From Flavobacteriales bacterium (GTDB lineage: Bacteria > Bacteroidota > Bacteroidia > JANQJC01), in NCBI GenBank assembly GCA_028281825.1, contig JANQJC010000104.1:1-64000 (forward strand): a stretch of DNA of 64,000 bases, in the 5' to 3' direction. The notes under the pieces are model-generated. The model had not been told where the DNA came from, did no database searches, and worked only from the letters and a program-made list of their open reading frames with translations. Positions 26,886 to 36,789 of this stretch are shown in pieces; within the stretch, counting starts at the first letter, position 1; every line of letters starts with the position of its first letter. The translations under genes and the position numbers were made by a program.

Positions 26886-27760
26886 CAAGCTTTATTATCA
26901 AATATTTCGTGTAGGTTTCTCCTTATGTTGCTCGAGATACTGTCTGTGGGTAAGTCATTGGGGTCTGTACCAAACGGGTCTTCTATCTCTTCGGCAATTA
27001 GCTCTAAACTGGCTAATACATAAAATACAAACATCACCACTAAAATGGTCCAGTAACCGAAACTACTAATAAAACCAAATGGCATGGTGATGGTGTAAAT
27101 GAAAATGAATTTTTTAAGGAATGAGCTATAAGAATATGGGATAGGTGTTTTCTTGATACGCTCACACCCACCTAAAATATCCAGGAATGACTGATATTCA
27201 GCATTCAATACAATCAACTTCTCTTCTGATATTTTACCAGAAGTTACAAGCCCATTCATTTCCTGGAATAGCTCTTGAGTTATGAGGTTAGGGATATGGC
27301 TTTTGCCTCTTAGGTCATCCACTTTTAGTTTAGAGGTATCTTCCAATTCATCCCACTTCACACCCTCCCGCAAGTGCTCTTTCATTGCAAAAACGAAGTT
27401 GGTGATTAATTTCCTAAAGTCACTTCTCAATGGCTCATCACCTTTAGCAATTATACTAAGCTTGATACCCAGGTTACGGGTATTATTCACTAAAGCACCC
27501 CATAGCTTCCTACCTTCCCACCAACGTTCATAAGCGGTGTTGGTTCTGAACACCAGCAACAGAGATATCACAAATCCAAGCAAAGAGTGTACCAAGGGCG
27601 TATTCCTATGGTCAAGGTGAAGGTAATCTATTTCAACAGCACAAACAACTGTTGTAAAGGCTCCAAAAGCAAGTATTGAAGGTGCTAGCTTGCGAACCGT
27701 ATCAGTTTTGTGCAACGTGAATATCAGCTGCACCCACTCTTTTGGATTGTAATTAACCAT
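26885..27760 (-). CDS. Bestrophin-family (UPF0187) anion channel
   Basis: A 291-residue membrane protein. '[20 protein letters not shown]' (about 63-82) is the hallmark of the bacterial bestrophin/UPF0187 family, whose members form pentameric ion channels. Hydrophobic segments lie near 25-45, 50-70, 205-225 and 230-250. It is translationally coupled to hemE downstream by a one-base overlap; a functional link with haem synthesis is not established. Confidence 0.87.
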   Translation of the reverse strand: MVNYNPKEWVQLIFTLHKTDTVRKLAPSILAFGAFTTVVCAVEIDYLHLDHRNTPLVHSLLGFVISLLLVFRTNTAYERWWEGRKLWGALVNNTRNLGIKLSIIAKGDEPLRSDFRKLITNFVFAMKEHLREGVKWDELEDTSKLKVDDLRGKSHIPNLITQELFQEMNGLVTSGKISEEKLIVLNAEYQSFLDILGGCERIKKTPIPYSYSSFLKKFIFIYTITMPFGFISSFGYWTILVVMFVFYVLASLELIAEEIEDPFGTDPNDLPTDSISSNIRRNLHEIFDNKA

Positions 27761-27886
27761 TATTCTAAGAAGCCCCGAAAATATTGATTTTTCATGAAAA
27801 AAGGTTGTTCTATTTTATTCATAATAGTTTGCACTTTCATCTAATATTGCTAATATCGTTCGCAGAAAAACCAATAACACACTGCT

Positions 27887-28750
27887 ATGCAATCAAACAT
27901 TTTAACGGAAGTTTTCCTTCCGCTGGCACTCGGCATTATCATGCTGGGTATGGGATTATCCCTGACTATTGCTGATTTTAGAAGGATTTTTGTTTACCCC
28001 AAAGCTGTTACTATTGGATTACTCAATCAAATCATTCTTCTGCCTATCATAGCCTTTGGCCTCATAAAAGTATTTGGCCTGCAAGCAGAACTAGCCGTTG
28101 GTATTATGATACTTGCAGCTTGCCCAGGTGGGGCAACTTCAAATCTTATTTCTCATTTGGCGAAAGGTGATACGGCATTATCCATTACCCTAACTGCCTT
28201 CTCGTCATTGGTAACGGTTGTAAGTATTCCCTTCATTGTGAATTTTGCCATAGTAGAGTTTATGCCTAATGGTGAAGAGCAGCAATTAAATGTAATGAAA
28301 ACGGTTGTTTCAGTAATTGTAATAACTATTGTCCCTGTGGCAATTGGCATGTTCATTCACTCAAAGGCTCCATCTTTTTCCCAAAAAATGGAAAAGCCGG
28401 TTAAAATCATGTCGGCTATCTTTCTGGCGCTAATCATACTCGCAGCTATTTTAAAAGAAAAGGATAACCTGGTTATTTTCTTTCAACAAGCTGGCCCTGT
28501 GGCATTAACCCTTAACGTAGTAACACTGGCATTAGGATTTTTTGTGGCCAAGCTCCTGGGCTTGAGTGCAAGGCAAAGTATGACAGTTTCTATTGAATCA
28601 GGAATACAAAACGGCACTTTGGGTATTACTATTGCAGCAACACTGCTTAATAACTCGCAAATGTCTGTGCCACCTGCCATATACAGTTTAATCATGTTTA
28701 TGACTGCCGGAGTAGTGATATACACGGGAATAAAGACCATTAAAGATTGA
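27887..28750 (+). CDS. Bile acid:sodium symporter (BASS) family transporter
   Basis: A 287-residue inner-membrane protein with about nine to ten helices. 'LPLALGIIMLGMGLSLTIADF' at the N terminus and 'AACPGGATSNLISHLAKGDTALSI' (about 86-109) are the core BASS motifs; the latter forms the sodium-binding crossover. 'SIESGIQNGTLGI' corresponds to the second crossover. Members carry organic anions with sodium; the substrate here is unknown. One base separates it from the downstream SDR gene, so they form an operon. Confidence 0.9.
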   Translation: MQSNILTEVFLPLALGIIMLGMGLSLTIADFRRIFVYPKAVTIGLLNQIILLPIIAFGLIKVFGLQAELAVGIMILAACPGGATSNLISHLAKGDTALSITLTAFSSLVTVVSIPFIVNFAIVEFMPNGEEQQLNVMKTVVSVIVITIVPVAIGMFIHSKAPSFSQKMEKPVKIMSAIFLALIILAAILKEKDNLVIFFQQAGPVALTLNVVTLALGFFVAKLLGLSARQSMTVSIESGIQNGTLGITIAATLLNNSQMSVPPAIYSLIMFMTAGVVIYTGIKTIKD

Positions 28751-28751
28751 C

Positions 28752-29513
28752 ATGGAAAAGATAGCCCTGATAACAGGAGCAACAGCAGGTATCGGAGAAG
28801 CAACGGCCAAAAAATTTGCTGAAACAGGCTATGACCTTATCATAACAGGGCGAAGGAAGGAAAGGCTTGAGCAACTAAAAAAAGATTTAGAAAGAAACTC
28901 CAATGTAAAAGTATGGGCTTTATGTTTTGATGTCAGAGACAAAGAAGCAGTTACTAAGATGCTCAATAGCCTTCCTGACCCATGGAAAAACATTGGTGTA
29001 TTGGTCAATAACGCTGGACTAGCTGTAGGCAAAGACCCCATACAAGAAGGCAAAATTGATGATTGGGAGCGAATGATTGATACCAACATCAAAGGGTTGC
29101 TATATATTACCAGAACAGTTACCCCTTGGATGGTGGAAAGAAAGAAAGGACACATCATTAATGTGGCTTCGATTGCTGGGAAGGAAGTATACCCGGCTGG
29201 TAACGTTTATTGCGCTACCAAGCATGCTGTTGATGCACTATCTAGGGCGATAAGATTGGACTTGGTAGAACATGGTATCAAAGTAACCAATATCGCCCCT
29301 GGATTGGTGGAAACAGAATTTTCAGTAGTTCGCTTTAAAGGAGACCAGGACCAAGCTGATAAGGTATATGAGGGTTATAAGCCCCTATTAGCAGAAGACA
29401 TTGCCGATGTGATTTGGTTTACTGCCAGCCGCCCCGCTCATGTGAATATCGCCGACGTATTAATAACGGCTACTGCACAAGCGAATTCCACGGTGGTTGT
29501 GAAAAATGACTAG
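28752..29513 (+). CDS. Short-chain dehydrogenase/reductase (YdfG-like)
   Basis: A 253-residue NADP-dependent SDR. 'TGATAGIG' (8-15) binds the cofactor and 'GRRKERL' after the second strand favours NADP. 'NNAG' is at 86-89. The catalytic residues are Ser140 ('NVASIAG'), Tyr153 and Lys157 ('YCATK'). It resembles enzymes that oxidise 3-hydroxy acids such as serine or 3-hydroxypropionate. It follows the BASS transporter by one base, so it may act on the imported compound (inference). Its stop overlaps the convergent membrane protein gene by 4 bases. Confidence 0.9.
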   Translation: MEKIALITGATAGIGEATAKKFAETGYDLIITGRRKERLEQLKKDLERNSNVKVWALCFDVRDKEAVTKMLNSLPDPWKNIGVLVNNAGLAVGKDPIQEGKIDDWERMIDTNIKGLLYITRTVTPWMVERKKGHIINVASIAGKEVYPAGNVYCATKHAVDALSRAIRLDLVEHGIKVTNIAPGLVETEFSVVRFKGDQDQADKVYEGYKPLLAEDIADVIWFTASRPAHVNIADVLITATAQANSTVVVKND

Positions 29514-31171
29514 TTCTCTTTCAATCTATACAAGCGACAAAAATCATTCTCAACTATCTTCTCATACCCATTGGTAACTATTTCCTGTATTTCAACATGG
29601 CAAGGGTCTTCCAGATTATAGTCGCTCCCTTGCATATACACATACTTGATGACCGTGCTACTGCCATCTTTAGCTTTAACACTGAATGCCTCAGGGTATT
29701 CCGGATTTCGATAGAATTTACACGCCGCCCAGCTATTATCAGGCACAAGTCCTGTTAAGTATTCCAAGTTATACTTTGTGTCAGCCCAATTGATTGGAAA
29801 CCACTCCAGATGGGCTTCGTAATTGTCTAATATTACGATAGGCCTACCTCCTGCCAAATAGTTGTTGGCGTGTACATATAGCCAGTAGTTATTGTAATCA
29901 AAAGCCACAACAATACTACCATCTTCTATTTTGTCTCCTGCTTCTTCCTTTATTTTTTTGGCTGTTTTGGTCAGATGTAGCATGTCTTTTGTATTCAAGT
30001 CTACATACTGTAGTTGAACAACAATCAAAATCAAGAAGCTCAATATATGCACCCATTTGGGGTATTTGAGCATGGCCAATGCTGTTATTAGTAAGATAAA
30101 AAACAGCAAGCCCAGTCGCTCTGTGACTACATTGGCATTGGGCAGTGTAAAATAAAGGTACAATACTCCAATAATCAGCAAGAACCAAAGCTGCGGAGCA
30201 CTAATGCTTAGTGACTTTTTATTGCCTGCGCGTGAGCGCCAATCCTTCAAAGAAAAAATAAGGTTAATCGCTAAAATCGACGCAAACAATACAACCAAAA
30301 TATTGGCGCAATTAATGTCCATAAGATGAGCTGGTGCTCCCAATGCCCTCATACTCCACAACCAGAAAACCAACTCAGCAAATGGGATGTATACTGCCCC
30401 TGCCTCTAATGAGTCTACTTTTAAAATGTAATTGGCTGTAAGCCAAAGCCCAGGAAATCCTGCCACGACAATCATAAGTAACTTGCGGATAGCAAGTTTC
30501 CATCCCTCTATTCTTATGCTGCCATCATTCCGTTCAATACTAACTTCAGATACTACCAATAAACACAGAAGGAATATGGTTATCATGAAAATAAGCAGAT
30601 GAGAAAAATAAACCGCCAGTAATATGATAAAAAGCAATGCTGTATTCCATACCTTAAATGTATTGGCGTGCCGATTAAAAAAGGCCAGGGCCGCAAAAGA
30701 AAAAGTTAGGGCTATCGACATATTATAGGAACCCAGATAGAACAAGCCATTATGCGCCATAATAATCATGAATACACTAAACACTTTATTCTCAGGAGAT
30801 ACCGATAAAATAAAGCTTCGGAAGAAGATTGGGGTAAAAAACAGGTAAATAAGCACGAAAATTTTCAATGCCAGATAATCTGGCACAAACAACAGGCTTA
30901 CTGCCATTATCAAATGCCCCATCCAATTCGGAACAGGCATATTATTTAATACAAAAAAGTCTCTGACCGTTTCATTACTTCCCCATAGCAACTCCTTAAT
31001 TAAACCAGCGTTATAAAGGTGTGTAGCACCATCGAGGTTAAAAAAGTACTTTGGTATCAGCACGGGAAAAAGGCCTATAATCACTAAGGTGTAAAACAAC
31101 CAAGGCTCTACCTTGAGAAAGGTATTCCAGTTAAGATAACTTTTCAATTTGGTGATTACTGGGGGCAGCAT
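29510..31171 (-). CDS. Large polytopic membrane protein, GT-C-like
   Basis: A 553-residue protein with about 11-12 membrane segments in its first 410 residues and a soluble C-terminal part (about 415-553) with several Trp and Tyr residues. The first extracytoplasmic loop has 'FFNLDGATHLYNAGLIKELL', an acidic site in the place where GT-C glycosyltransferases keep a catalytic Asp. Sugar transfer from a lipid carrier is therefore possible, but no firm family match can be claimed. It lies 19 bases after gpsA at the end of a leftward operon. Confidence 0.65.
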   Translation of the reverse strand: MLPPVITKLKSYLNWNTFLKVEPWLFYTLVIIGLFPVLIPKYFFNLDGATHLYNAGLIKELLWGSNETVRDFFVLNNMPVPNWMGHLIMAVSLLFVPDYLALKIFVLIYLFFTPIFFRSFILSVSPENKVFSVFMIIMAHNGLFYLGSYNMSIALTFSFAALAFFNRHANTFKVWNTALLFIILLAVYFSHLLIFMITIFLLCLLVVSEVSIERNDGSIRIEGWKLAIRKLLMIVVAGFPGLWLTANYILKVDSLEAGAVYIPFAELVFWLWSMRALGAPAHLMDINCANILVVLFASILAINLIFSLKDWRSRAGNKKSLSISAPQLWFLLIIGVLYLYFTLPNANVVTERLGLLFFILLITALAMLKYPKWVHILSFLILIVVQLQYVDLNTKDMLHLTKTAKKIKEEAGDKIEDGSIVVAFDYNNYWLYVHANNYLAGGRPIVILDNYEAHLEWFPINWADTKYNLEYLTGLVPDNSWAACKFYRNPEYPEAFSVKAKDGSSTVIKYVYMQGSDYNLEDPCHVEIQEIVTNGYEKIVENDFCRLYRLKEN

Positions 31172-31190
31172 TCAAGTGGCTTAACTGATG

Positions 31191-32249
31191 TTAAAGGTAG
31201 TCCACATCCACATTAAAAGGTAGGTTCATCAGATACTCAACACCTTCTTTCACAGTCATATCTTTATGCACGCAATTGTAAACCGTTTCAGTCAACGGTG
31301 AGCGGAAACCGGCTCCACGCACAAAGGCATAAATCACTTTCACGGTATTTACACCTTCAGCCACTTCTTCCATAGAACCAAGTATTTCTTCTAAGGTCTC
31401 CCCCTTTGCCAGGCGATAACCCACTGTATAATTACGGCTTTTATCACTGGCACAGGTAGCAATCAAGTCACCAATACCCGCCAGGCCAAAAAAAGCACGT
31501 ACATCACCGCCCAACATTCGGCCTATGTATATCATCTCTACCATACCCCGACTGATAAGCAAAGCGCGAGCATTTTCACCGTATCCCAATCCACGCAAAG
31601 CACCAGATGCCAGGGCAATGATATTCTTTAGTACACCCGCCAATTCAACGCCTGTGATATCGTGATTCTCATATACCTGGAAACGACTACTACGCAATGC
31701 TGTAATCCCTTCTTCGCGTACTTCGTCAAACTTGCTGGCTACCACCGTAGCTGCTGGCTGCATAGCTGCCAACTCAGGAGCTAAGTTAGGCCCTGCAAGA
31801 CACCCCACACGCTTAACCACTGTTTCTTGGAGTATAATTTCGCTCATGGTGCTGATATTCCCGCGATTGATGCGAGTTAAACCATCCAATGTCTTTCCTT
31901 CAGGTAGTTTTACATCAAGGCCCTTGGTACCGTGGATAAGAATATGTTCAGGTTCAAGATAGGGGGCCAACATCTTCGTCATCTCCCTGAAATTGGCTGA
32001 TGCCACAATTGGGAAAATCAATCGGCAATTCTCGCTCAGGTATTTGAGGTCGCTAGTGGGTTTAACTCTTTCATGCACCTTTTGGCTGCTATTTTCACGG
32101 GTATTCTCAATGATACCGGCTACTTCAGGTCTGCGACTGAAGAGAATTACATCCCTGTTCTCAGCCAGAATATTGGCTATCGCGGTTCCAAACTTGCCCG
32201 CCCCAATTACCCCTACGGGTCTATTTTCAGACGTGTTTTGCGAGTCCAT
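31191..32249 (-). CDS. gpsA: Glycerol-3-phosphate dehydrogenase [NAD(P)+]
   Basis: A 352-residue cytosolic enzyme reducing dihydroxyacetone phosphate to sn-glycerol 3-phosphate, the backbone of phospholipids. The Rossmann motif is 'GVIGAGKFGTAIANIL' (13-28). 'AGPNLAPELA' and 'ELAGVLKNIIALASGALRGL', with the catalytic Lys, are family motifs. 'GLAGIGDLIATCASDKSRN' is the substrate-binding region. Its ATG lies 23 bases inside the end of the upstream acyltransferase gene, whose product uses glycerol 3-phosphate. Producer and consumer are thus translated from one message. Confidence 0.95.
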   Translation of the reverse strand: MDSQNTSENRPVGVIGAGKFGTAIANILAENRDVILFSRRPEVAGIIENTRENSSQKVHERVKPTSDLKYLSENCRLIFPIVASANFREMTKMLAPYLEPEHILIHGTKGLDVKLPEGKTLDGLTRINRGNISTMSEIILQETVVKRVGCLAGPNLAPELAAMQPAATVVASKFDEVREEGITALRSSRFQVYENHDITGVELAGVLKNIIALASGALRGLGYGENARALLISRGMVEMIYIGRMLGGDVRAFFGLAGIGDLIATCASDKSRNYTVGYRLAKGETLEEILGSMEEVAEGVNTVKVIYAFVRGAGFRSPLTETVYNCVHKDMTVKEGVEYLMNLPFNVDVDYL

Positions 32250-33927
32250 AACCTTCTAACCTGTTGTGGTAATAGAATAATAAATTGAAATCTTCTGACC
32301 GTATAATATTCTTCTGCTTATCATGGAATAGAGGACGTTTGGCATGATAAACTCCCAGGTTTTTCACACCCACTTCAATGATGCTACCAACATCACCGTT
32401 TTCTATATTATCATGCAACTTCACTTTGCCGGCATCCTTCAATTCTATGAGTACTTGTTTTAGTTTACCTATCACTTTGGCAAATTCCTCATAAGTGATT
32501 AATTCATCTTCTTCAGGCAAGCGGAGCAAACCATATATATCCAGTTTTTTATATCGTTTTTTGATAATCTCAAACGCAACAAAAGCAACCAAGTGACTGG
32601 AGAAAACTATATTCTCTTCGTGGAAACGCTTCACAATTTCGTCACCCAGCATAATGGTATACTCTGCATCGCGCTGCCTATCCTCAATTATTTTACCATT
32701 GGAATAGAAGTATTTCTTGATGTCCACTTCCCTACCGTCTTTGCCAATGCTCCTACCATTTTCATCCACTTCATTACCAAACAAGTCCATGGCCCTGCCA
32801 AATGAAATAGAAATTTCAGAACTCACCGTCATAAACTTTAAAAGAAACTTACCTAACTTAAACGGAGTGGCATAGTCATCATTTTCGCGATAGTAATGTT
32901 CTTGCCCTGAGCGTTTTAAATACTCATCAATCAAACCTTGAGCTTCCAGTACAAAGTTGTAACCAAACACAACGGGCACCACATATATCCTCTTGGCATT
33001 CTCGGGGTCGTGTATAAAGTTACGTCTTTGGGCTTCCAAGGCAGTACCTAGCAACCCTAACTTTAATCTCGACTCCAGTGCCCCCGACCTCGACCTTGTG
33101 CCACCCGGGAAAAACAGGCTATTGCAGCCGTGTGTCAATGCCAGTGTGGAATACGTTTTAAGCGTTTCTAAGTATGGTAAATTCTTCTTGCGTCGGTCTA
33201 CTTTGTATGCACCAAGCCTGTTCATGAAATAAGCTAAAATGCCAATACCAAACAAGTTCAAACCAGCACCATATACAAATGGCGGCAAGCCAATAGATTG
33301 AATAGCCCAACCGATTAGAATGGAGTCAATATTACTAAAGTGGGTGGGAACCATTACGACAGTCCCCTTCCTTGCAAGATTTCTAATCTGGTTAATCTCA
33401 CCTTCTAGCTTTATCTTTTCATGAAGGTTGTGTTTAGTGCTCCAAAGGCGAGAAAGCCCCTTACCCTGCGAAGCGTTCAGGAGCCATGAGAACCCAATGG
33501 AAACAAACTCCTTGGCAAAGGAATAAGCGTTGTAATCAAACTTACCGGCTATCTCCCACGCATAACGGTCAACAATGGTTTTCATGATAGCCTCATACTC
33601 TTCTGCCGATCTTTCTTCGTTCTCAGCATCTACCCTCACCATCATCCTCTTGATATTACTCCAAAAAGATTTCTCGTCGGGCTTGTCAGCTTTCCAAGGG
33701 GTTTGCTTCATGCGCACCCTTTCCAAATACAAAGTCTTAGCAAGCTCGTCTTCCAGTTTAGCAGGATTGCTCATAGTGAGGTCATGAACAGTCTTCATAC
33801 TCTCCTGCTTTACTAAATCGACAAACTCTTCCTGATTTCTTGCAAGCTTGTATATGGGCCAATCCTCATAGTGAGGAAAAACCTGATCATACAACCAACC
33901 GCTTGAAGTATGTATTTTGGTGGCCAT
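32227..33927 (-). CDS. Glycerol-3-phosphate 1-O-acyltransferase (PlsB-like)
   Basis: A 566-residue acyltransferase that probably places the first fatty acid on glycerol 3-phosphate. The catalytic H-x4-D motif is 'HFSNID' (His196, Asp201), and the phosphate-binding motif is 'FFPGGTRSRSG' (272-282). 'GAYKVDRRKKN' lies between them. No membrane helix is obvious, as in PlsB, which binds the membrane peripherally. It overlaps gpsA by 23 bases and follows the DUF4442 hotdog gene by 9 bases, so the set forms a lipid-synthesis operon. Confidence 0.85.
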   Translation of the reverse strand: MATKIHTSSGWLYDQVFPHYEDWPIYKLARNQEEFVDLVKQESMKTVHDLTMSNPAKLEDELAKTLYLERVRMKQTPWKADKPDEKSFWSNIKRMMVRVDAENEERSAEEYEAIMKTIVDRYAWEIAGKFDYNAYSFAKEFVSIGFSWLLNASQGKGLSRLWSTKHNLHEKIKLEGEINQIRNLARKGTVVMVPTHFSNIDSILIGWAIQSIGLPPFVYGAGLNLFGIGILAYFMNRLGAYKVDRRKKNLPYLETLKTYSTLALTHGCNSLFFPGGTRSRSGALESRLKLGLLGTALEAQRRNFIHDPENAKRIYVVPVVFGYNFVLEAQGLIDEYLKRSGQEHYYRENDDYATPFKLGKFLLKFMTVSSEISISFGRAMDLFGNEVDENGRSIGKDGREVDIKKYFYSNGKIIEDRQRDAEYTIMLGDEIVKRFHEENIVFSSHLVAFVAFEIIKKRYKKLDIYGLLRLPEEDELITYEEFAKVIGKLKQVLIELKDAGKVKLHDNIENGDVGSIIEVGVKNLGVYHAKRPLFHDKQKNIIRSEDFNLLFYYHNRLEGYGLAKHV

Positions 33928-33936
33928 TAAGTCTTA

Positions 33937-34485
33937 TCAGCTTTTCATTCTTGCTTTATAAGACCAAATAAAAGTAAATTTTGAGACTTCTGTACCATCT
34001 TTCATTCTTCCAATTGAAGTTGTTTCAACAGTAACGCCCTCACCCGTTGCACAAGCCTTCTCTACAGCTTCAAAAACTTTATACCCATCTTCGCAGGTGA
34101 AAGTGGTTAATTGATTGGCTTTTTTGGTGAACTCCGCCTTCATACCAACGATAAGCATGGCACTTTTCTTCGGTGCATTTTCTGTGGCTAATACCCCCAA
34201 CGCTCCGGTTGACATTTCAGCGGCCATGGCTTGTGCAGCAAAGTATATCGATTGAAATGGATTTTGGCTTCTCCATCCATAAGGAACTGTTACCACACAC
34301 CCATCTGTATCTAGTCGGGTTATCCTTAATCCTGCAAACAAGGCCAATGGCAATTGTTTCAACAACCAAAGATTGAAAGTGAAACCCTTTAACATCATTT
34401 TTCTGTTTTTATCCACTTTGGTGTTAAGGGTATATACCTTCTTCTCTGTTCGTGTTTCTTGTTTGGTTTCTTCTAATACTTCCAT
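33937..34485 (-). CDS. DUF4442 hotdog-fold (thioesterase-like) protein
   Basis: A 182-residue protein matching the DUF4442 pattern: 'VTVPYGWRSQNPFQSIYFAAQAMAAEMSTG' (about 68-97) forms the hotdog helix region, followed by the strand 'MLIVGMKAEFTKKAN'. The hotdog fold binds acyl-CoA or acyl-carrier protein, and the gene is first in an operon with an acyltransferase and gpsA, so a role with acyl chains is likely; thioesterase activity is not proven. A TACTTTTG box lies 22 bases before the ATG. Confidence 0.8.
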   Translation of the reverse strand: MEVLEETKQETRTEKKVYTLNTKVDKNRKMMLKGFTFNLWLLKQLPLALFAGLRITRLDTDGCVVTVPYGWRSQNPFQSIYFAAQAMAAEMSTGALGVLATENAPKKSAMLIVGMKAEFTKKANQLTTFTCEDGYKVFEAVEKACATGEGVTVETTSIGRMKDGTEVSKFTFIWSYKARMKS

Positions 34486-34507
34486 AATTCGTGCTAATTA
34501 GTAGAAA

Positions 34508-34515
34508 CAAAAGTA
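34508..34515 (-). promoter_or_regulatory. -7 box TACTTTTG
   Basis: TAnnTTTG match on the minus strand, 22 bases upstream of the start at 34485; probable promoter of the four-gene lipid operon running left to 29510. Confidence 0.55.
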
Positions 34516-34593
34516 GTTGATAAATTGTGATATTCCTAGAAATCAATGCGTGCATTGTATTTTTCATTTGTATTTTTACCCAAAACTTGAAAA

Positions 34594-35136
34594 ATGCCTA
34601 CCTACATTGCAATACTGCGAGGAATAAACGTTACAGGCCATAATAAACTACCGATGGCTGACCTAAGAAGCCAGCTTACCAAGCTAGGATATGAAAATAT
34701 CCAAACCTACATACAAAGCGGCAATGTAATGTTTGAATGCAAGCAAACTAAACCTGAAGAACTGGCCGAACAAATTGCCCAGCTCATCAAGAAAGCATGG
34801 AATTACGATGTGCCCGTGATTGTGTTTGAGCCTGATTATCTGGAAGTAGTTATTAAGAGCAGCCCTTTCATGAACGGAAGAAGTGCGGATATCACTAAGC
34901 TCTTGATTACATTTTTGGCAGAAGAACCCCAGACAGAGAATATCGAAAGACTGAAAAGCTACGATTATCAGCCTGATGAAATAGTGATTGACAAAAAGGT
35001 TGTTTACCTGTTTTGCCCAAATGGCTATGGAAAAACCAAATACAGCAATAACTTTATTGAGAATAAACTGAAAGTAGCGGCTACCACCCGCAATTGGAAA
35101 ACATGCAATAAACTTTTAGAGATGGCAAAAGTTTAA
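34594..35136 (+). CDS. DUF1697 family protein
   Basis: A 180-residue protein beginning 'YIAILRGINVTGHNKLPMADL' and containing 'YIQSGNVMFE', the conserved marks of DUF1697. The family is widespread, cytosolic and of unknown activity. 'KYSNNFIENKL' near the C terminus (about 150-160) is also conserved in the family. Its stop overlaps the convergent MmcQ/YjbR gene by 4 bases. No clear promoter box was found. Confidence 0.88.
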   Translation: MPTYIAILRGINVTGHNKLPMADLRSQLTKLGYENIQTYIQSGNVMFECKQTKPEELAEQIAQLIKKAWNYDVPVIVFEPDYLEVVIKSSPFMNGRSADITKLLITFLAEEPQTENIERLKSYDYQPDEIVIDKKVVYLFCPNGYGKTKYSNNFIENKLKVAATTRNWKTCNKLLEMAKV

Positions 35137-35480
35137 ATGAGCCCTAGCTCTCTTTGTACTTTCTTGGTCAATTTGCTGGCAACCAGTTCATAAGATTGCC
35201 TTACGTAATGTTCCCATTCTTCATCTGATAAGGCGCCAGCCTCTTTCACGTATATCCATTTATTCCTGGCCATATATGGTGCAGGAACAATTCCTTCTTT
35301 TGCAACCAACTCATCAAACTCATCTGGCTTTACCTTGAGAGATGCACCAAAATTCCCCGACAAACCAGTCACACAAAACATCTTCTCATATATGCAGAAA
35401 CATAGGTCATTACCCCATTTCACATCCTCCGTGGCCTGAGGTAATGAGAGTGCAAATTCCCGAAGTTGCTCTATGTTCAT
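35133..35480 (-). CDS. MmcQ/YjbR family protein
   Basis: A 115-residue protein with the MmcQ/YjbR pattern: 'LREFALSLPQATEDVKWGNDLCFCIYEKMFCV' at the start, 'SLKVKPDEFDEL', then 'PAPYMARNKWIYV' near residues 72-84. The fold resembles a CyaY-like DNA-binding protein, but the biological role is not defined. It is a single gene, convergent with the DUF1697 gene. Confidence 0.88.
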   Translation of the reverse strand: MNIEQLREFALSLPQATEDVKWGNDLCFCIYEKMFCVTGLSGNFGASLKVKPDEFDELVAKEGIVPAPYMARNKWIYVKEAGALSDEEWEHYVRQSYELVASKLTKKVQRELGLI

Positions 35481-35653
35481 TATACATTGAAGATTGATAC
35501 ATGACTAAATTACCTAAACTTGTGCCATTATCAAATCTTTATTTACTTTGCGCAACGCAAAAGAGAATTATCTAAAGCACCATCTGTTTGACACAACTCT
35601 ACCAAGTTTAACTGATACTGAACTAGATAAGCTGATAAGCAGCTTACAGACAA

Positions 35654-36781
35654 ATGGTAAAATCTCCTGAAAAGCATCTTCATGTAGTCTCTTTTGATGT
35701 GCCTTACCCGGCAAATTATGGTGGTGTAATTGATGTTTTTTATAAACTCAAAGCATTACACAATGAAGGAGTAAAACTCCATTTGCATTGCTTTGAATAT
35801 GGGCGTGAACAAGCAAAAGAATTGAATAAGATTTGTCACTCTGTTCATTATTATAAAAGACATACATCACGTAATAACCTGATAAGACCGAGGCCATTTA
35901 TTGTGGTAACAAGGGATTCAGAGGAACTCTTAAAAAATCTTTTGAAGGATAACCATCCCATACTTTTTGAGGGCTTGCATACTTGCTTTTACCTGGATGA
36001 AAAGAAACTAAAAAAGCGCAAGAAGATAGTCCGCTCACACAACATTGAGCATGATTACTACTTGAATCTGGCAAGAGTTGAAAGGGATGTTTTCAAGAAA
36101 ACCTATTTCTATAATGAGTCATTCAAGTTAAAAAGGTTTGAGAAAGTCCTGAAACATGCAGATGTGATATTGGGCATCTCAAAAAATGACACTGCTTATC
36201 TTTCTTCCAAATACAAGAATTGTCATCTTGTTACTGCTTTTCACCCTAATGAGGAAGTATCAGTAGCTTCAGGAAAAGGCAAGTTTGCTTTATATCACGG
36301 CAGCATGGATGTAGGTGAGAATAACGAAGCTGCGCTTTTTCTGGTTGACCAAGTTTTTAATGATATCAAGGTGCCGCTAATAATAGCAGGCAAAAAGCCA
36401 TCTAAAGAGTTGCGTGATGCCGTTGCCAAATACAAACACATTAAGCTTGAAAGTGACCTAACCACAGATGGCATATATGATTTGGTGAAAAAGGCACAGA
36501 TAAATGTGTTACCTACCTTTCAGGCTACGGGTATTAAGTTGAAACTTTTGGCTGCATTATTCAATGGAAGGCATTGCCTGGTAAACAACTTTATGGTGGA
36601 AAACACTGGTTTAGAAAAACTTTGCGTGGTAAAGAACACTTCCACTGATATGAAAAAGGCCGTTGTTCAGTTGTTTGAAAAACCTTTTGATAGGGAAGAC
36701 TTGGCTAAAAGAGAGAAAATTCTGATAAAAGATTTCTCCAATGAAGAAAGCGCGAAAAAACTGGTAAAACTAATCTTCTGA
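35654..36781 (+). CDS. Glycosyltransferase (GT-B fold, family 1/4-like)
   Basis: A 375-residue cytosolic glycosyltransferase. The N-terminal 'VVSFDVPYPANYGGVIDVFYKLKAL' is the Gly-rich acceptor-side loop of GT-B enzymes. 'IVRSHNIEHDYYLNLA' (about 123-138) is common in related mannosyl- or rhamnosyltransferases. The C-terminal half has 'ALYHGSMDVGENNEAA' and 'LIIAGKKPSKEL', which form the nucleotide-sugar domain. The usual 'E-x7-E' is weak ('LPTFQATGIKLKLLAAL'). Sugar and acceptor cannot be told from sequence. A 6-bp hairpin TTTGCG-CAA-CGCAAA lies about 95 bases upstream. Confidence 0.82.
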   Translation: MVKSPEKHLHVVSFDVPYPANYGGVIDVFYKLKALHNEGVKLHLHCFEYGREQAKELNKICHSVHYYKRHTSRNNLIRPRPFIVVTRDSEELLKNLLKDNHPILFEGLHTCFYLDEKKLKKRKKIVRSHNIEHDYYLNLARVERDVFKKTYFYNESFKLKRFEKVLKHADVILGISKNDTAYLSSKYKNCHLVTAFHPNEEVSVASGKGKFALYHGSMDVGENNEAALFLVDQVFNDIKVPLIIAGKKPSKELRDAVAKYKHIKLESDLTTDGIYDLVKKAQINVLPTFQATGIKLKLLAALFNGRHCLVNNFMVENTGLEKLCVVKNTSTDMKKAVVQLFEKPFDREDLAKREKILIKDFSNEESAKKLVKLIF

Positions 36782-36789
36782 GTGCCTGG

